Positions 7,330-15,156 are shown, counted from the first letter of the stretch. The stretch: 15,851 bases of DNA from Pseudomonadales bacterium (GCA_029244465.1 JAQWQN010000226.1:1-15851), one strand, 5' to 3'. Notes: generated by a model not told the origin, from the letters alone. Translations and numbers: made by a program.

Positions 7330-7859
7330 ATGGATCTGTTGCATAGTCCGGGACCGAAGGAAGTGCGCGCAGCGCCGCTCATCGATGGCCTAAAAGCTGA
7401 AAAGATTGCGGGGCAGCGCACTTGTTTGCACGTCTAGCAATCTCAGCGAGTTATGCTGGCAGTCTGGCCAATGCAATCATAGTCGGGCATCAAGTTGCGG
7501 CGCGACGTTTGTTCGGCGATACGCCCGCAGATACCGTCATGGCGTTCTGCGTGAGCGAGGCACATGGACCTCATCCGCGCCACATCGAGACGCAACTGCT
7601 ACAAACAGATAAAGGCCCAGTCATTACGGGTCAAAACATGTGGGGGACAACGGCGCCTGCGGCAAATGTCGTATACATCGCCGCCTCAGTAGGCCAAAAA
7701 GTAGGCCAAAATCAACCGCGTACGGTGGCGGTCAATACAAATCAGTCCACTATGGAACACATACCATTGCCACCCGAACAGCAAGCCGGTGACGTGCCTA
7801 TCTGTGATCTGAACTTTCAGCCCGCGGCTGTCCGTGAGGTGTTCGTGGAAGACGCCTAA
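7330..7859 (+). pseudogene. Acyl-CoA-dehydrogenase-like gene, frameshifted and truncated
   Basis: An ATG at 7330 opens MDLLHSPGPKEVRAAPLIDG and stops at 7435-7437. The next frame takes over near 7422 with FARLAISASYAGSLANAIIV and runs to TAA at 7857-7859. Joined by a one-base shift, the product reads like an acyl-CoA dehydrogenase-type protein from the helical domain into the beta domain: VMAFCVSEAHGPHP, VITGQNMWGTTAPAANVVYIAA, and a P-x-C-D-L-N-F segment like the family's substrate-side strand. The C-terminal helical domain with the catalytic base is absent, because the frame stops after VREVFVEDA. The gene would bind FAD and oxidise an acyl-thioester if intact. With one frameshift and a missing C-terminus I call it a pseudogene. 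No Shine-Dalgarno precedes 7330. Confidence 0.6.
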
Positions 7860-7940
7860 ATCTGCATATCATGAACTTATAGCTGCCAGCTCAGTTCAAC
7901 ATCCTGTGCCTTGTTTGCCAATTTCATGCCTTAGTAAAAG

Positions 7941-7952
7941 CGTGATATCACG
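7941..7952. other. Perfect 12-bp palindrome CGTGATATCACG
   Basis: CGTGATATCACG is a perfect inverted repeat in the 164-base gap between the convergent acyl-CoA-dehydrogenase remnant and the small-subunit gene. With no spacer it resembles a protein-binding site more than an RNA hairpin. At this size one may occur by chance. Confidence 0.3.
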
Positions 7953-8023
7953 ATAACTATTCCTGGCAAAGCTTACGGCCAGAGGTGGCCTCGCGCGAGT
8001 GCATTAGTCATTGCTCCACCCTG

Positions 8024-8479
8024 CTATTTAGTGTCCCGGTAACGGTGTCGATCTGCTTCGGCAATGACAGGATCCAACAGCGACAAGTCTCCACTGACGA
8101 TTTCGTTACCCTGCGGAAAGGGACTGCCTGAAACTACCCCAATTGCGCGTCGTACCCGATCGTCTTGATAGTAACAGTCGTACACTCGGCTCAGCAGTTC
8201 TCTGAATGCCCGAGGGTTGCTATTGCTGAAGGCGACGACCCGTTCGTAGCGTTCTTCTGCCTCGCTGTCGAAAGAAATATGACCAAGGATTGCGAGCAGA
8301 GATTTAACTTCCGGTATGAACAGCTCATCCTGTTGCGCCAAATACTGCACAAATTCGACGTCAGCAGCACTGGGTTTATCTCCTGCATCACTCGCAGGCA
8401 CGAGGGTATCCAGCAAAGCGTCCAGCGCCTCTTTTTCATCCAGGGTAAACGGTTGATCGGTAGAAATGAGGTTACTCAT
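8024..8479 (-). CDS. Gluconate 2-dehydrogenase subunit 3-like small subunit
   Basis: The 151-residue, mostly helical, acidic protein has the pattern of the gluconate 2-dehydrogenase subunit 3 family: an N-terminal F-T-L-D-E-K-E-A-L-D-A-L-L-D-T-L-V-P segment (11-28), a central helical bundle, and a late YYQDDRVRRAIG (102-113). Such subunits accompany FAD-containing GMC dehydrogenases and help their stability or export. Its start lies eight bases after the GMC stop, so the pair is one operon. The usual twin-arginine leader on this subunit is missing, which suggests a cytoplasmic complex. Alternatively the true partner exported form has been lost. Downstream is a 164-base gap with a palindrome. 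Confidence 0.8.
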   Translation of the reverse strand: MSNLISTDQPFTLDEKEALDALLDTLVPASDAGDKPSAADVEFVQYLAQQDELFIPEVKSLLAILGHISFDSEAEERYERVVAFSNSNPRAFRELLSRVYDCYYQDDRVRRAIGVVSGSPFPQGNEIVSGDLSLLDPVIAEADRHRYRDTK

Positions 8480-8487
8480 GAGTTTTC

Positions 8488-10092
8488 TTAATCAAAGAGG
8501 TTGGCGAGGTTCTTTTTCATTGTGTCTGCAATGTAGAGGGCCAACGCTTGAATCGTGCTGGTGGGGTTCACACCCCCACCGGTTACAAAAATACTGCCAT
8601 CGACGATGAAAAGATTTTTTACATCATGGCTTCGGCCCCAATGATTGACGACGGACGTTCCAGGGTCAGAACCCATCCTGGCCGTACCTAGAAGGTGCCA
8701 CCCTGTGAGCCGCGCCGGCCCATTCGATCTGACCTCGACCGCGCCCGCCGCCCACATGGCTTCTTCCGCCCGTGCGATTCCGTGCGCAATCATCTTGAGA
8801 CTGTTGTCGCTGTAACGATAAGTGATTTTTGGCGCTGGGATGCCATCGGAATCGACCAGTTTGGGGTCTAAGGTGACGGTGTTGTGTTCTTCCGGTAGGT
8901 CTTCGCCGATCACACCGATGGAGGCGACGTGATCGAATCTTTTTGCAAACGCTTCGTGATGCCCCGCCCCCCACGGAATAGTACCATTGGCAAATCCGGC
9001 CATCGCTGTGGCCATGGGTCCCGCCCCACGCGTGATCTGCAGGTTGTAGCCCCGCACGAAGCCCCGTGACAGGTCAGTCTCGTAAAACTCCTTGCTCAGA
9101 ATGCAACACCCCTGAGGTCCTTTGTGACTGTCGAGCCGCTCATCAAACCGGCCCTGCACATTGCCCACCGGATGAAACATCAGGTTTTTCCCGACCAGGC
9201 CACTACTGTTGGCTAACCCTCGTGGAAACTGCTTGGAAACGGAGTTCAACAGTATGCGCGGCGTGCCGACGCCGTTAGCAGCCATGACGACGACTTCGGC
9301 TCGCTGATGGCATTCCTCACCCTCAGCATTGTAGTAGATTACCCCATCGGCAAAACCGTTGTCGTTCATGGTGATTTCCCGAACGCGGCATCGGGTTCTG
9401 AGTTCTACCCCTCGACGTATGGCTTCCGGCCAGTAGGTAACATCGGTACTTGATTTACCGCCCTGAGCACACCCTGACGTACAAGGACCAAGGTTTAAGC
9501 ATTTGTCTCGACCCTCATAAGGTTGTGAAATAATCGCACTATCACTTGGCCACCAGTGCCAGCCCAATTGGTTAAACCCTCGCGCCATCGCCTCTCCCAC
9601 CAATCCCATTGGCAAAGGTGGTAAGGGTGGTTGTTTGGCAGGATTCATAGGATCGCCACTCAACCCAGACACACCCATCACACGATCATTCAGTGCGAAA
9701 TAGGGCTCGAGGGTCGCATAGTCTATTGGCCAATCTTCAGCCACTGCATCGAGGGTTTTAACCTGGAAATCAGAGGGGTGTAGTCTTGGAAAGTGGGCCG
9801 CGTAAAGAATGGTTGATCCGCCGACGCCGTTAAAGTTTACAACTTTGACCGCCGAATCGTCGTTGTTGATTGGATAATCGGTTTCGCGGGCACGGACATT
9901 AGGATCGATGCTGTAGGGCCCAAAGGACTGATTTTCCCAGTTTGCCGCATTGGAAGGATAGTCGGCCGGATTGGTCCAGTCCCCTTGTTCGAGACAGACA
10001 ATGCGCATACGCGTATCGGCAAGACTCCAGGCAGCGGCAGCCCCAGAGGCTCCAGCGCCAATGATGAGTACATCTACAACATCCTCGTCCAT
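8488..10092 (-). CDS. GMC-family FAD-dependent oxidoreductase (dehydrogenase type)
   Basis: The protein has about 534 residues. It begins with the dinucleotide-binding motif VLIIGAGASGAAAAW. It has the GMC FAD motif NFNGVGGSTILYAAHFPRL (about 87-105). A Cys cluster, KCLNLGPCTSGCAQGGKSS (197-215), is typical of gluconate/fructose-dehydrogenase-type members. The C-terminal GMC domain carries the catalytic pair His466 (in GWHLLGTARMG) and Asn509 (in GGGVNPTSTIQA). It should oxidise an alcohol or sugar hydroxyl and pass electrons onward with the small subunit encoded eight bases downstream. An AAGGGAG at 10097-10103 supports the ATG at 10092 over the GTG immediately before it. No signal peptide is present. 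Its substrate and electron acceptor are not readable. Confidence 0.92.
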   Translation of the reverse strand: MDEDVVDVLIIGAGASGAAAAWSLADTRMRIVCLEQGDWTNPADYPSNAANWENQSFGPYSIDPNVRARETDYPINNDDSAVKVVNFNGVGGSTILYAAHFPRLHPSDFQVKTLDAVAEDWPIDYATLEPYFALNDRVMGVSGLSGDPMNPAKQPPLPPLPMGLVGEAMARGFNQLGWHWWPSDSAIISQPYEGRDKCLNLGPCTSGCAQGGKSSTDVTYWPEAIRRGVELRTRCRVREITMNDNGFADGVIYYNAEGEECHQRAEVVVMAANGVGTPRILLNSVSKQFPRGLANSSGLVGKNLMFHPVGNVQGRFDERLDSHKGPQGCCILSKEFYETDLSRGFVRGYNLQITRGAGPMATAMAGFANGTIPWGAGHHEAFAKRFDHVASIGVIGEDLPEEHNTVTLDPKLVDSDGIPAPKITYRYSDNSLKMIAHGIARAEEAMWAAGAVEVRSNGPARLTGWHLLGTARMGSDPGTSVVNHWGRSHDVKNLFIVDGSIFVTGGGVNPTSTIQALALYIADTMKKNLANLFD

Positions 10093-10232
10093 CACTCTCC
10101 CTTTCGTGAACCGCTTAACTTGTCAGCATACGACGCTCTTACGATAATGGGTAGCCACGGACACTGGAAAGCACGCGGCGAAAATAATAGGACCTCGACC
10201 GAGGATGAAAAGTGTCTTCTCTATCAGGGCGG

Positions 10233-10661
10233 CTACATCATCGTCAAACACAGGGCCTCCATGGCACGTGTGCAATTCGCGCACGCCCCTGAACGCAATC
10301 AGCCAAGCCACGACCTTTAGCACCCCTACCGCCAGTCGATACTCGTCGCCAAACAAAAAGTCTATGAAGTCCCCTGCAAAGGGGAAGAACACAGTTACAA
10401 GGGGCATTGAAATCAGCACTATCAAACGTGTGCATCGATCAGCAAGCTGAAGAAACCGAACCTTGTCTGTCGTTATCAGTTTGACTATTGGCGAAAAAAT
10501 CGCTCGCACGAGCGCTACGTGTAATAGGCCGCAGCCATCACCAGACGTTCAGCAGATGCAAAAATACCGACCTGCTAAGCACCGCCGATAGACCTGAGCA
10601 ACAGCAGCCCAATTTGATCATACGCAACAGACAATGCAAAGACCCCGAACAAAGGCAGCAC
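10233..10661 (-). pseudogene. Wzx/MATE-type polysaccharide flippase remnant
   Basis: Three minus-strand frames join into one flippase-like sequence. Frame A (from about 10661) reads VLPLFGVFALSVAYDQIGLL, then LLRSIGGA, a TAG at 10575-10577, QVGIFASAERLVMAAAYYT, and a second TAG at 10515-10517. Frame B reads ALVRAIFSPIVKLITTD to FPFAGDFIDFLFGDEYRLAV and VLKVVAWLIAFRGV (to about 10282). Frame C reads ANCTRAMEALCLTMM to TAG at 10233. The pattern of D-x-I-x-L-L, V-G-I-F-x-x-A-x-R-L-V, and FLFGDEY is that of Wzx-type oligosaccharide exporters (MATE/MVF superfamily). At least one nonsense mutation and two frameshifts show the gene is dead. Only the middle third or so of the usual 400-500 residue protein remains. 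It abuts the living GMC operon. Confidence 0.65.
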
Positions 10662-10696
10662 TTTTCACCGTGGGTCATATTGACGTTGATCGATCC

Positions 10697-12595
10697 CTAT
10701 AAAGCTGTAGCGCTAAGTTTTAGTATTTTTGATTTTTCATCTGGTGCCGTATAAGCGAGTTCAAATTTTACGCTGGTATCTTTTTCCATCAAGCTATCAG
10801 AAATTGCCGGCGTATATCCATGGTCTAATATCCAAACTGCTCCGACGCTTCTTGCTTTTGCCAGCGCCAATATGTCGTCGACAGAAGTATGGAGTACTTT
10901 GCCAGTCCACCTGTCAATATTCCCGACGCAGGTGTTTCTCCGATTCTCAACAGGATTCTTCCGATATACCGCATCAAAATTTCCAACTTCCATACTCTGC
11001 GCTTGGTGCGTTAAAACAATGTAATCAACGTCACTTGCGTTTTTTTCCAGAAAGTCGGCGGCTGACTGATAGTCGTCCCTCATGTAGTAGTGTTTAGCTC
11101 TCTGCTCTTGCATCCCAACACGATAGGCTTGTTCGTAGCCATAGAGTTGGGTTAGATCGTTAATAGAGTGGTCATCGGAGACCGCAAACAGAGCGATACC
11201 AAATGTGGGATACAACAACCACGTGAAAGGAGACGCAAACCTCTCGATTAGCAGTCCTGCACATGCGGCCACTGAGACGAAGAACAGAGGATAGATCCAA
11301 AACGAGTAACGAGTGGCATTGTAGTCGGTGTTCACCGTCGTCGTCAGAGCGACAAATAGCAGCAGGCAAACCAGAAAACTGCGAAGCACAAGATGTGCTG
11401 GTCGAACAAGACAATATGTGCTCAGAGCAAGGCTTGCGATGACTAGAACTGCCGTCCAAATTGGCATAGGTTCCGACCAAGGGATGACAAGGCGATGCCA
11501 TACTTCAGGGAAACGAATGAGGCCAATCACAGCTTTGTGAAATGCGTGTCCCTCTATCACGGTCGCTACCACATGCACAAAGGACACTACCGCAAGAAAA
11601 CACCCTAGCAGCAACGCGAATCGCATCCGTTTTCGCGTGTCGTTTGCAAGGGACTCGGACAGAAGAAGTGCTGCAGCCGCCAATGCGGCCGGTAGCACGA
11701 ATCCCAAACACCCAGCGACGAAAACCACTGCAATACCTAACCAAGCATACCAATGAAGCGAATAAGCAAACAGTCGGCGCCACGACATAGCAAGCGTGGC
11801 AAGACCAGTCAGAAACAAACCCAGCGCCACAACAAGATGGTAAGAGCGGTTTAGATATTGGAATGGATCGAGGATGATGCTCGCACCTTCACCCGTCGGG
11901 CCGACAGCTGGACTGGCAGTGAGTTCTTTTGCAATTAGGATTATCAATCCGGCTGCTGCGACAAGCACAATTTCCTTGAAGGACGGAAACGTTGTCGTAA
12001 GCCACCATGCGAGAACGGGTAGACAGAGTAAGAACATCCCACCCGCCCAAGAAAGAGCTCCGCAAATAGCAAAACCCAGCACGAGTATAAGATGACGAAT
12101 TGATTGATCACTCACGTAGCGCAGGAAAAAATATATTGACCAGGTGCTGAAACAAGCGAAAACAGCGTACATCCGCGCAAATCGCGAAAACTCTATTTCC
12201 CACATCGAAAGCATAAAAAGTACAGCTGCGAGCAGTCCTGTACCGACAGACCTAACGCGCCAACCGATCAAGAAAACTGCAGGGATCGTAAACGTGTTGG
12301 CCAGTGCAGAAAACAATCGTACTGCCTCTACAGAGCGCCAATCTGGAAACGCGCCGACGAACAAGGACGCGACGTAGTGGTAGAAGGGCGCTCTGGAATA
12401 GGAACCTACGCCGCATTCGTATGCAGTGCTACCCGCTAGCCATATCTTCAATGCTGAAGCTGTGCTGTAGTATTCGTTGTTTGCGACACTCCAGTCGAAT
12501 ATCGAAAAGTACCGAATTAGCCCACCAACAAAGATCAGTAGCGCGCAAATTAAAGCGACGCGAACTTCCTGCTTAGCAAAATAGAATTGAGTCAT
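10697..12595 (-). CDS. GT-C membrane glycosyltransferase (ArnT/PMT-like, GT39/GT83 type)
   Basis: The 632-residue integral membrane protein has many hydrophobic segments (about 10-12). It has an N-terminal TM helix (12-30), then a first periplasmic loop DWSVANNEYYSTASALKIW (34-52), and the EFSRFARMYAVFACFSTW segment typical of GT-C enzymes of the ArnT/PMT type. A soluble C-terminal part follows the last helices. Such enzymes transfer sugars from polyprenyl-phosphate donors in the periplasm onto lipids, glycans or proteins. The usual acidic D-E pair in the first loop here reads N40-E41. The gene is divergent from the kinase-fusion gene (88-base gap) and follows the same strand as the flippase remnant, consistent with a glycan cluster. 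Acceptor and donor are unknown. Confidence 0.88.
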   Translation of the reverse strand: MTQFYFAKQEVRVALICALLIFVGGLIRYFSIFDWSVANNEYYSTASALKIWLAGSTAYECGVGSYSRAPFYHYVASLFVGAFPDWRSVEAVRLFSALANTFTIPAVFLIGWRVRSVGTGLLAAVLFMLSMWEIEFSRFARMYAVFACFSTWSIYFFLRYVSDQSIRHLILVLGFAICGALSWAGGMFLLCLPVLAWWLTTTFPSFKEIVLVAAAGLIILIAKELTASPAVGPTGEGASIILDPFQYLNRSYHLVVALGLFLTGLATLAMSWRRLFAYSLHWYAWLGIAVVFVAGCLGFVLPAALAAAALLLSESLANDTRKRMRFALLLGCFLAVVSFVHVVATVIEGHAFHKAVIGLIRFPEVWHRLVIPWSEPMPIWTAVLVIASLALSTYCLVRPAHLVLRSFLVCLLLFVALTTTVNTDYNATRYSFWIYPLFFVSVAACAGLLIERFASPFTWLLYPTFGIALFAVSDDHSINDLTQLYGYEQAYRVGMQEQRAKHYYMRDDYQSAADFLEKNASDVDYIVLTHQAQSMEVGNFDAVYRKNPVENRRNTCVGNIDRWTGKVLHTSVDDILALAKARSVGAVWILDHGYTPAISDSLMEKDTSVKFELAYTAPDEKSKILKLSATAL

Positions 12596-12683
12596 AAATC
12601 TCTAACCTACCAACTATATGTGCCACCTTAGTTTACAATCTCAGCACACGCTGTGCGGGCATTTTGTGAATACTGTGTAACTG
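12596..12683. promoter_or_regulatory. Short divergent promoter region (weak call)
   Basis: These 88 bases separate two divergent start codons, so they should hold both promoters. On the minus strand TATAGT (complement of 12613-12618) is a 5-of-6 match to a -10, 17 bases before the GT-C start. A matching -35 at normal spacing is not evident. On the plus strand no good box was found. Confidence 0.25.
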
Positions 12684-14168
12684 ATGACTAAAACTCCCGA
12701 CTCTAAAAAATTCATGAGCGCGCGTCTCGTTGATTGCTCGGTCGAAAAAATGGGACTTGCTCCTTTGCTGTTTGGTAAGCAAGGACAAAGGGCAAGAAAT
12801 CTGATTGTGGGCGAATCCGCGATCACACTACAAGTTTTGGCAGCAGCGCTAGAGTTAGGGACGGTTGTGGTCTTCGAATCGGTCAGATCAATACCTGAAA
12901 CTTTATCTGAAGATAAATTCAACACAATTTTAATCGAAGATGCACTGCTAGCCACTTCAGACATTTCGAAGTTAACGAATCTACTAACACCAACAGGGTC
13001 AATACTCTTAGTCAGTAGCAGTCTAGTTTGGTTGCAGCTTGTCCGAAACGTTTTGAACTCAGGCACCGTAGAGTTAGGCGACGCTCATACACAAAATTTC
13101 GTTATATTCCCCAGCAAGCATCAACCTCGGACGTATCTAACACTTACATTTAGGGCGCTGACCAAAGCACTGCGACGTGGCACGTTAAGCCTGCGTGCAT
13201 GGCTGAGCGTACTGTTTCGCAAACAACACATTCTGAGAGTTCTAAACCCTGATGGTTGTTTCGGCGAAGTTGGTCGGGCTTTACAAATCCATGATGGTTC
13301 ACTCCCAACCGCCGATGCGTTACACATTTCGTCCACCGGTATAATCGTAGCGACGGCCAAGACTGAAAATACTGCTACCTTTGTACGAATTCCGCTCGGT
13401 GCATCCGCCCGTCGCAGGATCCACAATAACTACACCATTTGTCAGAACCTTGAATCGATAACGGATCTTTCCGTACCAAATGCGATTCCTGTGACTGACC
13501 CAACACAATTATCTCGTGGGGAAACGGCCGTCGGAGGAGGCCCTGTTCCCCTAACCACAAATCACTTCCGGCTTGCGCTCGCGGAGATTGCCAAAATTCA
13601 TAAACCGTTTGGCAAGATGACTCTCTGCACACCAGATGTGTTTCAGCAAGTTGTCGGTTCAAAGCTTCAATTTATCGAGAATCAGCTCGCCTCTGAATTC
13701 AATGCGCGCCAACTTGACTATTTGCTAAAACAACTTGAGGAGAAACTGACGAACACGCGGATCACCGTTACCCTCGTGCACGGTGATTTCAAACTTGAAA
13801 ATTGTCTCCTAATGCCAGATGGCGGGATCGGTATAATCGACTGGGATATGGCCAGCGACAATGAACCTTCACTTATCGATATTGCAAGTATCTACTGCCG
13901 TGCTGTTCGTACACACAAAGGACTTTCCTTACCTCAGGTAGTTCTCAATGCGGACGGCGATGATCCGTACTGGCCACTTGTGTGTGAACATTTAGATTCC
14001 GTAGGCGAAGCGCGAGTAGAACCGGGTACGCTAAAGTCACTTTACTGGCTTGATCGAGTTTACAAACAATTTGGCCAAAACGACCTGATCAGCCGAGCAT
14101 GGATCGACAGCAACGTCGGCCCTGTTCTACGGCATCTAAGTCAGTCTCCTCGCAGTTCTAAGATATAG
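12684..14168 (+). CDS. Fusion of a methyltransferase-like N-terminus with an aminoglycoside-phosphotransferase-fold kinase
   Basis: The 494-residue protein has two parts. Residues about 38-115 read like a Rossmann unit: RNLIVGESAITLQVLAAALE, then TVVVFESV and GSILLVSSS. The SAM-binding Gly-rich loop is degenerate. Residues about 230-480 form an APH/choline-kinase-type fold. ATFVRIPLG (231-239) corresponds to the nucleotide strand. The catalytic loop is HGDFKLEN (366-373; D368, N373). The Mg-binding segment is IIDWDMA (384-390; D386). Such proteins phosphorylate small hydroxyl compounds such as sugars. Given the neighbouring glycosyltransferases, a sugar or glycolipid kinase role is an inference, and antibiotic resistance is not implied. 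It starts at ATG 12684 with no strong Shine-Dalgarno. No terminator was seen before the IS91 debris that follows. Confidence 0.75.
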   Translation: MTKTPDSKKFMSARLVDCSVEKMGLAPLLFGKQGQRARNLIVGESAITLQVLAAALELGTVVVFESVRSIPETLSEDKFNTILIEDALLATSDISKLTNLLTPTGSILLVSSSLVWLQLVRNVLNSGTVELGDAHTQNFVIFPSKHQPRTYLTLTFRALTKALRRGTLSLRAWLSVLFRKQHILRVLNPDGCFGEVGRALQIHDGSLPTADALHISSTGIIVATAKTENTATFVRIPLGASARRRIHNNYTICQNLESITDLSVPNAIPVTDPTQLSRGETAVGGGPVPLTTNHFRLALAEIAKIHKPFGKMTLCTPDVFQQVVGSKLQFIENQLASEFNARQLDYLLKQLEEKLTNTRITVTLVHGDFKLENCLLMPDGGIGIIDWDMASDNEPSLIDIASIYCRAVRTHKGLSLPQVVLNADGDDPYWPLVCEHLDSVGEARVEPGTLKSLYWLDRVYKQFGQNDLISRAWIDSNVGPVLRHLSQSPRSSKI

Positions 14169-14192
14169 CGCGAATCGCCGACTCACATCCTT

Positions 14193-14518
14193 GTGTATAG
14201 GCTGCGGACGCGCAACGCTGAGAGCGAGCACTTCGATTTCGAACCCGAAGCCTTCGAGCACCCGATCGGCGCATCCATCCATTACCAGATCGCCATCGCT
14301 CCCAATTCTGACAAGAAAGAACCAACGCTGCGTACCATCCCGACACAGCCCGAACTCTGCACCTCGACCTTGCTTGCCAATCAGCCTGGCTTCTCACTCC
14401 ATGCAGCCCCTTCTGAGAGGTCAATCAACGCGAGAAGCTCTGCCGTAACATCCTTCGACCCGTAATCGCCACCATCCTCGAGCACATTCGGGCACGCGTC
14501 GAAACGCAACTGTCGTAA
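14193..14518 (+). pseudogene. IS91-family transposase remnant, central part
   Basis: Plus-strand frames from 14193 read GASIHYQIAIAPNSDKK, then TLRTIPTQPE and ANQPGFSLHAA. After a one-base shift near 14412-14417 they read EVNQREKLCRNILRPVIA, stopping at 14516-14518. This matches the order of conserved blocks in the IS91/ISCR-type Y-transposase (SIHYRIA..., TLRTLP..., AGFSLHA..., ...REKLERLCRY...RPA). The start, the catalytic tyrosine region and the downstream blocks are absent. It is transposon debris, not a working element. Confidence 0.65.
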
Positions 14519-14846
14519 TCGCGCTGGCACCATACGCTCGTGCTCCTGCCGACAACCCAAACCCAACTCAACTCAACTCGAACAGATCCAGCTTGCTGAT
14601 ACTTGTCGAGTCAGACGAAAAGCGCGTTTATTCTTCTTCTGCCCTAATAATGCGCTCCCTTTAGGCTCTACGAGCAATGTCCATACTCTAGCCAGATTCG
14701 ATTTTAACTTTAATACGGTCATGGAGCGGTTTGTCTTGAATGGGAATTCCTATACTGACAACGGTCAACGGTCAACGGTCAACGGTCAACGGTCAACGGT
14801 CAACGATGGAAGGTAACAAATCCTGCAACTGGTATTGGCCGAGAAA
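14519..14846. other. Non-coding stretch between two transposon fragments
   Basis: No supported gene is seen here. One plus frame stays open for much of it and gives RFDFNFNTVMERFVLNGNSY before the 7-bp repeat, ending at TAA 14814-14816. It is in the same frame as the PEP-CTERM ORF that follows, so it could be an eroded upstream part of that protein, but the similarity to any family is not convincing. Confidence 0.35.
14761..14802. repeat. 7-bp tandem repeat, six copies
   Basis: Six perfect copies of ACGGTCA fill 14761-14802, with partial matches on either side (ACA before, ACG after). Seven is not a multiple of three, so each change in copy number would shift any reading frame crossing it. 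It lies in decayed DNA between transposase pieces. Confidence 0.9.
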
Positions 14847-15002
14847 ATGGGAATTTTTCCTCGTCGTTTTTCTTTGACCGCGCCTTCGACAGTGCCAGTC
14901 AACCCATCGACGCTAGCTGCAGCCGCAAAGGCTCCTGAACCCAGCACCCTAGCTCTGTTAGGTTTACTTCGGCTTGGACTTGCGAGACGTCGTCAAAGCT
15001 AG
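14847..15002 (+). pseudogene. PEP-CTERM sorting signal on a 51-residue ORF, remnant of a secreted protein
   Basis: An in-frame ATG at 14847 opens a 51-residue ORF ending TAG at 15000-15002. Its tail reads APEPSTLALLGLLRLGLARR plus R-Q-S, which is the complete PEP-CTERM layout: the P-E-P motif, a short hydrophobic helix and a terminal Arg cluster. These signals are cut by an exosortase at the membrane in exopolysaccharide-producing bacteria. The preceding residues (TAPSTVPVNPSTLAAAAK) look like the Ser/Thr-Pro-rich spacer before such tails. There is no signal peptide and no body domain, and an upstream stop (TAA 14814) cuts the same frame. I read it as the surviving end of a deleted gene, not a functional small protein. 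Confidence 0.6.
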
Positions 15003-15012
15003 AGGCTGATCC

Positions 15013-15120
15013 GATAGGAAAAACCTGATCGCAGTTATCACCAACCCAGACGTGATCCAGACCATTCTGGCGCATCTGAAGCAACGCGCGCCGACAAACG
15101 CCGCCGCACGAGCCTCATAG
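15013..15120 (+). pseudogene. IS91-family transposase remnant, C-terminal end
   Basis: A plus-strand frame reads DRKNLIAVITNPDVIQTILA, then HLKQRAPTNAAARAS, and stops with TAG at 15118-15120. It matches the IS91/ISCR C-terminal block (VKVIA-I-x-DP-x-VI-x-KILAHL) that follows the zinc-finger-like CxxCGG segment in complete copies, though that segment is missing here. It has the same orientation as the central fragment at 14193-14518. The two are separated by about 500 bases, close to the length of the missing middle, and that gap holds the PEP-CTERM tail. Confidence 0.5.
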
Positions 15121-15156
15121 TGATCTCTCTACCACGACCAGAGCGTCAATCTCACC

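Noticed and set aside
7977..7990. Hairpin GGCCAGAGGTGGCC as a terminator between convergent genes
   Set aside because: The stem is only 5 bp and no T-run follows on either strand.
8165..8491. Plus-strand ORF opposite the small subunit
   Set aside because: It is antisense to a well-supported gene and has no family resemblance.
12684..14168. Aminoglycoside resistance gene
   Set aside because: The kinase-fold motifs are shared by many sugar and choline kinases. The large N-terminal extension and the glycan context argue against a resistance enzyme.
14193..14465. Intact 90-codon gene after the kinase fusion
   Set aside because: Its blocks match the middle of an IS91-type transposase and continue in another frame after a one-base shift, so it is a remnant.
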